Positions 7,447 through 14,147 of a DNA stretch of 34,249 nt are shown piece by piece. A model generated the notes under the pieces. The model was not told the DNA's origin and did no database searches. It saw only the letters and a list, made by a program, of their open reading frames with translations. This DNA comes from Stygiobacter sp. RIFOXYC2_FULL_38_25 (lineage in GTDB: Bacteria; Bacteroidota; Ignavibacteria; Ignavibacteriales; Melioribacteraceae), in assembly GCA_001803165.1 (NCBI GenBank), contig MHAZ01000015.1:453-34701 (forward strand), in the 5' to 3' direction. Within the stretch, counting starts at the first letter, position 1. The number at the start of each line of letters is the position of its first letter. A program made the translations under genes and the position numbers.

Positions 7447-8496
7447 ATGTTTGAAGAACGAGAATATCTAAATACTGTTCCGCATAGAAGAAAAAATATT
7501 CTTACCGGAGAATGGGTTTTAGTTTCTCCGCATAGAACAAAACGACCATGGCAAGGTGATGTTGCGGATTTAGAACAAGAATCTCGCCCGCATTACGACC
7601 CGGAATGTTATTTGTGTCCCGGAAACACAAGAGCAAATGGGGAAGTGAATCCGAATTACAAATCCACTTATGTTTTTACAAATGATTTTTCTTCATTGCT
7701 GATTAATACAAATGAATGCAAACTTGATAAGGACAATCTGCTTATCGCAAAAAGTGAAAAGGGAATTTGCCGTGTTGTAAACTTTTCACCCCGTCATGAT
7801 TTAACTCTTGCCGAAATGAAAGTCTCGGAAATTGAGAATGTTGTTTCTACTTGGCAAAATGAATACAAAGAACTTGGCAGCAATCCCAGCATTAAACATG
7901 TTCAGATTTTTGAGAACAAGGGTGCGATGATGGGGAATAGCAATCCTCATCCGCATTGCCAGATTTGGGCTCAAAGCAGTATCCCGATGGAAACAAAAAA
8001 AGAGTTAAAAAATTTCAAAGCGTATTTCGCCAAACATAACCAATCACTTCTATCTGATTATTTAAAACTGGAATTGAAACAAAGGGGGAGAATCGTTTAT
8101 GAAAATGATTCGTTTGCAGTAGTTGTTCCTTTCTGGGCGGTTTGGCCTTATGAAACTATTCTTATCCCAAAAAGAAGGATGGCTAGCATATTGAAACTTC
8201 GGGAAAACGAATCGAAGGAATTTGCCGACGCACTGAAAGTAATCACTGCTAAATATGATAATCTGTTTAAAGTTTCATTCCCTTATTCTTCCGGTATTCA
8301 TCAAGCTCCAACAGATGGGAAGAAGTACCCGGAGTTGCATTGGCACATGCATTTTTATCCGCCGTTACTAAGGTCTGCAAGCATCAAAAAATTTATGGTT
8401 GGTTACGAAATGATGGCAGAACCCCAGCGAGATGTTACTCCGGAACAGAGCGCGCTAATTCTAAAAGAGTTGCCGGTAAAGCATTACAAACAGTAA
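7447..8496 (+). CDS. galT: Galactose-1-phosphate uridylyltransferase
   Basis: Leloir-pathway enzyme exchanging UMP between UDP-glucose and galactose-1-phosphate in the cytoplasm. The 349-residue length is normal for class I GalT. Visible features: zinc-type cysteines in C54-Y-L-C57-PGN, the segment HVQIFENKGAMMGNSNPHPHCQ with the uridylylated nucleophile H170 in HPHCQ, and a C-terminal histidine cluster PELHWHMHFYPPLLRS. The ATG at 7447 is preferred over an in-frame TTG at 7429 that would overlap the upstream gene. No galK, galE or galM is in the window, so the rest of the pathway must lie elsewhere. Confidence 0.96.
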   Translation: MFEEREYLNTVPHRRKNILTGEWVLVSPHRTKRPWQGDVADLEQESRPHYDPECYLCPGNTRANGEVNPNYKSTYVFTNDFSSLLINTNECKLDKDNLLIAKSEKGICRVVNFSPRHDLTLAEMKVSEIENVVSTWQNEYKELGSNPSIKHVQIFENKGAMMGNSNPHPHCQIWAQSSIPMETKKELKNFKAYFAKHNQSLLSDYLKLELKQRGRIVYENDSFAVVVPFWAVWPYETILIPKRRMASILKLRENESKEFADALKVITAKYDNLFKVSFPYSSGIHQAPTDGKKYPELHWHMHFYPPLLRSASIKKFMVGYEMMAEPQRDVTPEQSALILKELPVKHYKQ

Positions 8497-8516
8497 AGAG
8501 AAGTGGAAATTGTTTA

Positions 8517-8552
8517 AAACAGAAAAGCCCTCTTGTGAGGGCTTTTCTGTTT
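8517..8552. terminator. Strong bidirectional terminator between galT and csp
   Basis: A perfect 16-bp inverted repeat, AAACAGAAAAGCCCTC (8517-8532) and GAGGGCTTTTCTGTTT (8537-8552), around a TTGT loop. Each strand ends in a T-rich arm after the GC core. It lies between convergent galT (+) and csp (-), so it can stop transcription from both sides. Confidence 0.9.
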
Positions 8553-8567
8553 GGAAGGTAACTAATG

Positions 8568-8780
8568 TTACTTAATTACTTTTACGTCACTAGCTTGAGG
8601 GCCTTTTTGACCTTGAGTTACTGAGAACTCAACTTTTTGACCTTCTTCTAATGAGCGATATCCATCACCAACTATAGCTTTGAAATGTACGAATACATCT
8701 TCGCCGCCTGGTTGTTGAATGAATCCAAAGCCTTTAGAACTATTAAACCACTTAACAGTTCCTTGAACGCGCTCTGCCAT
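8568..8780 (-). CDS. Cold-shock domain protein (CspA family)
   Basis: A 70-residue single cold-shock domain, the standard size for small nucleic-acid chaperones of the CspA family. RNP1 is visible as K16-GFGFI-21 and RNP2 as V29-FVHF-33, with the usual start GTVKWFN and end [10 protein letters not shown]. An AGGAG lies about nine bases before the ATG. The region upstream (8781-8890) is AT-rich and may be a long 5' leader, as is common for csp genes, but I see no specific thermosensor structure in it. Confidence 0.97.
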   Translation of the reverse strand: MAERVQGTVKWFNSSKGFGFIQQPGGEDVFVHFKAIVGDGYRSLEEGQKVEFSVTQGQKGPQASDVKVIK

Positions 8781-8892
8781 GAAACAGATACTCCTAATAA
8801 ATAAGTTGAAAATAAAACAAATTGAACAGAGCTTGAAGATGAAACGGTAGAAACTAATTCTCTTTCCAAGTAACTGTCAATTGTTGCTTAAT

Positions 8893-8915
8893 AAAAAGAA
8901 CTTCCGAAGAAATTC
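8893..8915 (-). terminator. Rho-independent terminator of tRNA-Ser
   Basis: Read on the minus strand just past the tRNA 3' end: GAATTTC-TTCG-GAAGTTC followed by TTTTT. The 7-bp stem (one G-T pair) is closed by a C(UUCG)G tetraloop, an especially stable loop common in terminators. Confidence 0.8.
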
Positions 8916-8918
8916 TTG

Positions 8919-9008
8919 CGGAGGGAGAGAGATTCGAACTCTCGGTACCGGTTTACCCAGTACGACGGTTTAGCAAACCGTTGGTTTCAGCCACTCACCC
9001 ATCCCTCC
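8919..9008 (-). tRNA. tRNA-Ser(GCT)
   Basis: A 90-nt class II tRNA on the minus strand. The acceptor stem pairs GGAGGGA (5', plus-strand 9002-9008) with TCCCTCC, with discriminator G at 8919. The anticodon stem-loop is ACGGT-TTGCTAA-ACCGT with anticodon GCT (plus-strand 8972-8974). The long variable arm GTACTGG...CCGGTAC and the T-arm GAGAG-TTCGAAT-CTCTC are clear. The 3' CCA is not encoded. Its first 15 bases belong to a 19-bp direct repeat found again 341 bp upstream, and its 5' end overlaps the 3' end of the GIY-YIG gene. Confidence 0.97.
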
Positions 9009-9012
9009 GTGC
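8994..9012. repeat. 19-bp direct repeat, copy 1 (tRNA-Ser 5' end)
   Basis: CTCACCCATCCCTCCGTGC on the plus strand, covering the first 15 bases of tRNA-Ser and four bases before it. An identical copy lies at 9335-9353, and the identity stops at both edges. The two copies bracket the GIY-YIG gene. Confidence 0.9.
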
Positions 9013-9255
9013 CGAACTAATTAATTTTTTGAAAGCTTCTCCGCTTTTGTAACGTTTAATTTGCATCTCGCGTTCAAATGCTTCTGACTTACTTTCAAAA
9101 AATTCTGTATAAACAATTTCCCAAGGAACAAATGCTTTCGTTGATTTTACTTTTCTGCTATTATGTTCAAACAATCTTTTAATCACATCAGCAGAATGTC
9201 CAATATAATATCTATTGAACGAAGGACTTTTTAATATATAAACTTTATAACTCAA
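8995..9255 (-). CDS. GIY-YIG nuclease-domain protein, inserted beside tRNA-Ser
   Basis: An 86-residue single GIY-YIG domain of the small stand-alone (UvrC N-terminal-like/YhbQ-like) type. Landmarks: K-V-Y-I-L-K for the GIY strand, RYY-I-G for YIG, the Arg of KRLFEHN and the Glu of FEREMQIK. The start is the TTG at 9255, as an in-frame TAA lies directly before it; no Shine-Dalgarno sequence is evident. The TGA stop (8995-8997) falls inside tRNA-Ser, overlapping it by 14 bases on the same strand. The gene lies between two copies of the tRNA 5' end, so tRNA maturation from any shared transcript would cut off its last codons. Catalytic function is inferred from the motifs. Confidence 0.85.
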   Translation of the reverse strand: MSYKVYILKSPSFNRYYIGHSADVIKRLFEHNSRKVKSTKAFVPWEIVYTEFFESKSEAFEREMQIKRYKSGEAFKKLISSARRDG

Positions 9256-9272
9256 TTATCGCAATAGGTTTT

Positions 9273-9333
9273 CCCGCCTTTGGCGGGACCTCGCCGAAGG
9301 CGATGGCAGCCTTTACCCCGCATTCATGCGGGG
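9273..9333. repeat. Three tandem hairpins next to direct-repeat copy 2
   Basis: Stems are CCCGCC-TTT-GGCGGG (9273-9287), TCGCC-GAA-GGCGA (9291-9303) and CCCCGCAT-TC-ATGCGGGG (9316-9333). The third shares the ATTCAT core of the REP hairpins at 4771-4827, with a different but fully paired stem. They lie upstream of the GIY-YIG start, in its leader if it is transcribed from beyond 9353. They may be REP-like or structural ends of the cassette. Confidence 0.7.
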
Positions 9334-9334
9334 G

Positions 9335-9353
9335 CTCACCCATCCCTCCGTGC
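9335..9353. repeat. 19-bp direct repeat, copy 2 (vestigial tRNA-Ser 5' end)
   Basis: Exact copy of 8994-9012. On the minus strand it reads as a tRNA-Ser 5' end without the remainder of the tRNA. Confidence 0.9.
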
Positions 9354-9430
9354 GCTAAATTTTGCTATGCTTCAATAAATTAAGAACAAATTTTCGTCAA
9401 AACTACAGCGCCAATATAAGAACTCGGTAA

Positions 9431-11674
9431 TTAAAATAAAAATTTATAACTGAGACGAATATTGCGCCCCGGCATGTAAGCAAAGTCTTTTATTGATGAT
9501 AAATGTTCCTTGTAAGGCTGGTCTAAAATGTTCTCTATTTTTAGTGTTGCTGTGCTTACAAATTTGCCGACCAGAAATTTTATGCCGGCATAAGCATCTA
9601 TCAAACCGTAACCTTTGGTTGTTGTTTCGTTATCCGCAATATTTTTTTGTGCCGCAGCAAGTTTCCAATTTACACCGGTCCAGAAATCATCAGCAGTATA
9701 TTTTTGTTCAATTGAAAATCTAAAAGGGGGCATTTGAGGGAGATTGTTATTTGTATTTTTTTCCTTACCGCGGACATAATCCATCACAACTACAGTTGAG
9801 TAAAAGTTGTCTTCTTCGTAAATGGCTTTTACCTCGAACCCGTATAGCAGCGCGTCGCCCTGGGAATATTGGAATACCGGCAATCCACTCACTGAATTAA
9901 ATTTATCCACTTTGTTCCCGGCATCATAGAACATAGCCGTTGGTTTACGGTAGATGTAACTATCTACAAAGTTTATGTAAGAACTAAACTCAACAGAATG
10001 ATATGGCATCCTTACACGCAAGCCAAGGTCAAAGCCAATATTATTCTCGTTGTGCAAATTTCTATCGCCAATATCAAAAGTACCGGTTGCACCGTGTACA
10101 GCGTAAGATGAAAGCTCTTCAATTGTTGGTGAGCGGTAAGCGTTTGCAAGATTAGCAAAGAGGGAAGTACTCTCTGTTATTTTATAGACTGCGCCAATAG
10201 ATCCGCTAAACGAATTGAATATCTTATTGTTTGCCTGAAAAAGTGTTTCAGAGATTTCTGCTTCCGGAATTTCAATCTTATTTGTCTCGAAGCGCGCGCC
10301 AAACTGTAAATTTAGGTTGTCGAATTTTACTTGTTCAAATAAATATCCGGCAAGAGATAGATAATCTGCGTTTGGAGTGAAAGCTTCTTCACCATTAACA
10401 GAATATTTTTGCTGCATTCCCCAAAATCCAAACACACCTTGGAATAATGAATCTATTATATAGTGCTTAAAAGATAAATCTCCGCTGATAGATTTTAGAG
10501 CGAAAGCAGTTCCTACTTCACCTGTTGTTCTTGCAATTTCCTTGTGCTTGTAGTCTTGATATCCGCCTTTAAAACTAAACCCGTTGATGAAGGAATTCAG
10601 TTTTGTACTTTCGAGTAAAATACGCATATCCTTTTTTTGCATATCAATAATGATTGGACCTTCCTCATCCGGATTTGCAGCGGTTTCCCGCAACGATGGA
10701 ATTCCATACTTATTAGCATAGTCGCTATAACTTACACCAACAATTCCAAAAGTAGGAATAAATGATGCGCCAAGTTGGTAGCCGTGAGTTCTCTGGTCCG
10801 AATTAAAAACATTCGTTCCGTATCCGTCTGAATATTCATCACTCTTGCGGTTAAAGTAATTCAAGTGAAATCCGAAATTATTTTTCCCATAGTGAATATC
10901 TGTGCTGCCTAATAACTCTCTGTTGGTTGACGAATAACCCAAACCAATTTCTCCATTGAGTTTATTGGAAACGTAGTTTGGAATTGCCTCAGTGATTATG
11001 TTGATAACTCCGCCCATTGCGTTGCTGCCGTATAGCAGACTTGCCGGTCCGCGAAGTACTTCAATTTTTTCCGGTGATGAACCATCTGACGAAACAGAAT
11101 GGTCATCGGATGAATTTGATAAGTCGCCGGTTCTTAATCCGTTTTCCAAAATAAGAATACGGTTATTGCTGAAGCCGCGGATAACAGGTCTTGCAGCTGC
11201 AATCCCATTTGAACGCATAGAAATGCCCGGTTGTGAATTTAGAATTTGTCCTATGTTACTTGCGGCTCTTGTTTGTAATTCCAAATTTGCGATTGTAACC
11301 ATGCTTTGAGAAATATCTTTTGGATCGGATGAGAGCGGGTTCCCGGTGACAACTATTTCGTGTAAGTCAACTGTTCCTTCATTCAATTTTATTGTTAATA
11401 CTTCTTCAATAGGAACATGCACTGATTTTATCACCGTCTTATGCCCAATGTAAGATACTTTAAGAGTGTAATCCCCAGCCGGTACATTTTTAAATTCGAA
11501 CTCGCCAGATATATTTGTCTGCGTTCCAACTTTGAGCTGATCTAAAATAACATTTACGCCAAGCAAAGGGCTTTCATCATCTTGATGAATTACCTTTCCA
11601 TGAAGAGGATAAGTTTGTGCTTCTATTAAAGAAGCAAATACAAATAATAATGACAAAACAATTTTTGTTCTCAT
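9431..11674 (-). CDS. TonB-dependent outer-membrane receptor (metal/ZnuD-like)
   Basis: Outer-membrane active transporter of 747 residues. The signal peptide is MRTKIVLSLLFVFASLIEAQ. Residues about 22-105 form the carboxypeptidase-regulatory-like domain (HGKVIHQDDESPLLGVNVIL...GEFEFKNVPAGDYTLKVSYIGH). The plug follows (LHEIVVTGNP, ARPVIRGFSNNRILILENGL, PEKIEVLRGPASLLYGSNAMGGVINI), then a barrel ending in the aromatic residue of SYKFLF. The GLRTGDLSNSSDDHSVSSDG loop resembles zinc/metal receptors of the ZnuD kind. A small DUF2946-like gene lies 38 bp upstream, which also suggests metal uptake. The substrate remains inferred. AAAGGAA precedes the ATG. Confidence 0.9.
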   Translation of the reverse strand: MRTKIVLSLLFVFASLIEAQTYPLHGKVIHQDDESPLLGVNVILDQLKVGTQTNISGEFEFKNVPAGDYTLKVSYIGHKTVIKSVHVPIEEVLTIKLNEGTVDLHEIVVTGNPLSSDPKDISQSMVTIANLELQTRAASNIGQILNSQPGISMRSNGIAAARPVIRGFSNNRILILENGLRTGDLSNSSDDHSVSSDGSSPEKIEVLRGPASLLYGSNAMGGVINIITEAIPNYVSNKLNGEIGLGYSSTNRELLGSTDIHYGKNNFGFHLNYFNRKSDEYSDGYGTNVFNSDQRTHGYQLGASFIPTFGIVGVSYSDYANKYGIPSLRETAANPDEEGPIIIDMQKKDMRILLESTKLNSFINGFSFKGGYQDYKHKEIARTTGEVGTAFALKSISGDLSFKHYIIDSLFQGVFGFWGMQQKYSVNGEEAFTPNADYLSLAGYLFEQVKFDNLNLQFGARFETNKIEIPEAEISETLFQANNKIFNSFSGSIGAVYKITESTSLFANLANAYRSPTIEELSSYAVHGATGTFDIGDRNLHNENNIGFDLGLRVRMPYHSVEFSSYINFVDSYIYRKPTAMFYDAGNKVDKFNSVSGLPVFQYSQGDALLYGFEVKAIYEEDNFYSTVVVMDYVRGKEKNTNNNLPQMPPFRFSIEQKYTADDFWTGVNWKLAAAQKNIADNETTTKGYGLIDAYAGIKFLVGKFVSTATLKIENILDQPYKEHLSSIKDFAYMPGRNIRLSYKFLF

Positions 11675-11712
11675 AACAATTCCTTTTTTGTTTGATGAAT
11701 TAAAATGGGAAG

Positions 11713-12057
11713 TTATGAGTATGCCGGAGGAGCTCTCAGTCCGTTGGAATCAAAAATTACTTGAAGGGGTTTGTTCGACTCAGCCACCGGATTGTAATCG
11801 AAACGATAGCTGGATAAATTGTTGCTCAGTGGGAGGACAATATCATTTATATAAGATGTCCCAGCTAACTGAGTGATTGAACATTCTGAATTTGCGTTTT
11901 GAAACGGATCAAAGTTAGAGGAAGAATTTTGGGAAGCTGCAAATCTTGAATTTGTATCGAAATAAATTGGATGAAAATGCCACAACGGCAAAGCAAGCAA
12001 AGCCAAATAGGCTGCAAGCACAATCCCGGAATATATTTTTATTGAATTTCTTTTCAT
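11713..12057 (-). CDS. Small DUF2946-like membrane-anchored protein
   Basis: A 114-residue protein with one N-terminal hydrophobic helix or signal (IYSGIVLAAYLALLALPLW), the metal-suited motif H-F-H, a lone Cys in ECSITQL and the C-terminal ending LRAPPAYS. Short proteins with an N-terminal helix, His/Cys in the middle and a terminal RAPP are typical of the DUF2946 type found next to metal-related TonB receptors. It is 38 bp upstream of the receptor on the same strand, so probably the first gene of that operon. No Shine-Dalgarno sequence is evident. The family assignment is moderate and the function unknown. Confidence 0.7.
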   Translation of the reverse strand: MKRNSIKIYSGIVLAAYLALLALPLWHFHPIYFDTNSRFAASQNSSSNFDPFQNANSECSITQLAGTSYINDIVLPLSNNLSSYRFDYNPVAESNKPLQVIFDSNGLRAPPAYS

Positions 12058-12165
12058 TACTAATTTCTTGTAATAACGATGTAAATGTAAGCAATTGATT
12101 TTAGAGACCGCAAGTCTTAAATTAAAATCAAAATTCCAACATCAACAATCTTTTATGAGGTACTT

Positions 12166-14058
12166 ATGAGTAACGCAAAACTTTCCGGAGAAGTTTACTA
12201 TCCATCGAAAGAAATTATAGAAAAAGCACACATAAAAGATTGGGATGCGCTTAACGAATATGCAACTAATAATAACGAAGCGTTTTGGGAAGAACGGGCT
12301 AACGAACTTCATTGGTTTGAAAAGTGGAATAAAGTTCTGGATGACTCCGAGAAACCTTTTTACAAATGGTTTGTTGGCGGCAAAACGAACATCGCATATA
12401 ATTGTTTGGATATTCACATTAAAACGTCTCGCCGGAATAAGCTTGCATTAATTTGGGAAGGGGAAAACGGCGAAGGAAAAACTATGTCTTACTTTGCTCT
12501 TCACCGCGAGGCATGTAAGTTTGGCAATGTTCTAAAGAGTTTAGGAGTTAAGAAAGGCGACCGCGTAACAATTTATATGGGAAGAATACCCGAGATTGTT
12601 ATTGCTATGTTAGCATGTGCCCGTGTTGGTGCAATTCACTCTGTTGTTTATGGTGGATTCTCTGTTGAATCACTTGCCGAAAGAATTGAAGATAGTAATT
12701 CGAGAGTTTTAATTGTAAGTGACGGCGCATACCAGCGGGGAAAAGTTGTTCCGTTAAAGCAAATTGCTGATGAAGCTTTACAAAGATGTGGTACGGTTGA
12801 GCATTGTGTAGTTGTAAAAAGAACCGGCGCAGAAGTAAATATGGAATTTGGGCGCGATATGTGGTACCACGAATTGATGAATCTTCCGCAAGCTTCACGC
12901 GAATGTTCTATGGAAAAAATGGATGCTGAAGATCCGTTATTTATTCTTTACACTTCCGGCACTACCGGCAAACCGAAAGCTATTCTTCATACTCACGGTG
13001 GTTATATGGTTGGTACTTACACTTCGCTCAAATATGTTTTTGATATACAAGAAGAAGATAGATATTGGTGCGCTGCTGATCCTGGCTGGATTACGGGGCA
13101 CAGCTATATTGTTTACGGTCCCTTGTTGAACGGAACAACTTCGTTCATGTATGAAGGAGCGCCAAACTTTCCATATCCAAACCGTTGGTGGGCTATGATT
13201 GAGAAGTATGGAATAAATATTCTATACACTGCACCAACTGCTATTCGCGGGTTAATGCGTTTTGGTGAATCTTGGGTGAACCGCCACGATCTTTCCACTT
13301 TAAGATTACTTGGCTCGGTTGGCGAGCCGATCAATCCTGAAGCTTGGAAATGGTATCATAGAGTTGTTGGAAAAGAAAAATGCCCGATCATGGATACCTG
13401 GTGGCAAACCGAAACCGGAATGTTTATGATAACACCTTTGCCTTGTGTTCCGTTGAAGCCTGGCAGCGGCACAAAACCTTTCCCGGGAATTGTAATGGAT
13501 GTAGTTGATGAAAACGGTAAATCTGTTAAAGCAAATGAAGAAGGATATTTGGTTATCAAAACACCCTGGCCGGCTATGATTAGAACTGTTTGGAAGGATG
13601 ATGAGCGTTATGTACAACAGTACTGGTCTAAATATCCCGGTGTTTATTTAACCGGCGATAGCGTTCGCCGCGATGAAGATGGTTACTATTGGATTATCGG
13701 CAGAGTTGATGATGTAATCAAAGTTTCCGGTTATAGATTAGGAACAGCTGAAATTGAAAGCGCGTTAGTGAGCCATAGTGCAGTTGCCGAAGCCGCGGCA
13801 ATTGGATTGCCTCATGAAGTAAAAGGTAATGCAATCTATGCTTATGTAATTCTGAAAGCCGGAGCTGTTAAGACTAGCACGCTAACTGAAGAGTTGCGCC
13901 AGCATGTTAGTCATGAAGTTGGACCGATTGCTAAACCGGAACACATAGAAATTGTTGATTCTTTGCCTAAGACCCGTTCCGGTAAAATTATGAGAAGAGT
14001 TCTTAAAGCAAGAGCGCTTGGGCAGGACCCGGGCAACATATCTACACTCGAAGAATAA
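12166..14058 (+). CDS. acsA: Acetyl-coenzyme A synthetase
   Basis: Cytoplasmic AMP-forming ligase converting acetate, ATP and CoA to acetyl-CoA. At 630 residues it matches Acs length. The N-terminal Acs cap is present (SNEAFWEE-like NNEAFWEERANELHWFEKW). The ATP loop is Y262-TSGTTGKPK, the Acs-specific WWQTETGMFMITPLP motif follows, and the C-terminal PKTRSGK has the adenylation lysine at about 607, the site usually controlled by acetylation. GAGG lies seven bases before the ATG. It is transcribed alone, divergent from the metal-receptor pair across 108 bp. Acetyl-CoA made here could feed the 2-oxoacid enzymes further along. Confidence 0.97.
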   Translation: MSNAKLSGEVYYPSKEIIEKAHIKDWDALNEYATNNNEAFWEERANELHWFEKWNKVLDDSEKPFYKWFVGGKTNIAYNCLDIHIKTSRRNKLALIWEGENGEGKTMSYFALHREACKFGNVLKSLGVKKGDRVTIYMGRIPEIVIAMLACARVGAIHSVVYGGFSVESLAERIEDSNSRVLIVSDGAYQRGKVVPLKQIADEALQRCGTVEHCVVVKRTGAEVNMEFGRDMWYHELMNLPQASRECSMEKMDAEDPLFILYTSGTTGKPKAILHTHGGYMVGTYTSLKYVFDIQEEDRYWCAADPGWITGHSYIVYGPLLNGTTSFMYEGAPNFPYPNRWWAMIEKYGINILYTAPTAIRGLMRFGESWVNRHDLSTLRLLGSVGEPINPEAWKWYHRVVGKEKCPIMDTWWQTETGMFMITPLPCVPLKPGSGTKPFPGIVMDVVDENGKSVKANEEGYLVIKTPWPAMIRTVWKDDERYVQQYWSKYPGVYLTGDSVRRDEDGYYWIIGRVDDVIKVSGYRLGTAEIESALVSHSAVAEAAAIGLPHEVKGNAIYAYVILKAGAVKTSTLTEELRQHVSHEVGPIAKPEHIEIVDSLPKTRSGKIMRRVLKARALGQDPGNISTLEE

Positions 14059-14147
14059 TTTTTGATGCCATAAAAAATGCACTTAAATTTCGTGTAGAAA
14101 AAATTAACTTGTGTCTGCATCTGAAAAATTTTTCTTGAGGATATTCT

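Larger units (their letters stand above)
9013..9353. mobile_element. Putative 341-bp GIY-YIG cassette at tRNA-Ser with target duplication
   Basis: The segment holds the GIY-YIG gene, three hairpins and the second 19-bp tRNA-derived repeat. Deleting exactly one repeat unit would rejoin the sequence upstream of 9353 to an intact tRNA-Ser. That is the expected footprint of insertion at the tRNA 5' end with duplication of the target. No integrase or transposase is encoded, so the mechanism and mobility are inferred. Confidence 0.45.

Noticed and set aside
10992..11309. 105-codon plus-strand frame within the TonB receptor
   Set aside because: Antisense to the conserved plug motifs, no ribosome-binding site or domain.
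12605..12898. 97-codon minus-strand frame within acsA
   Set aside because: Antisense shadow; acsA is complete and conserved across it. The same applies to 13306-13617.
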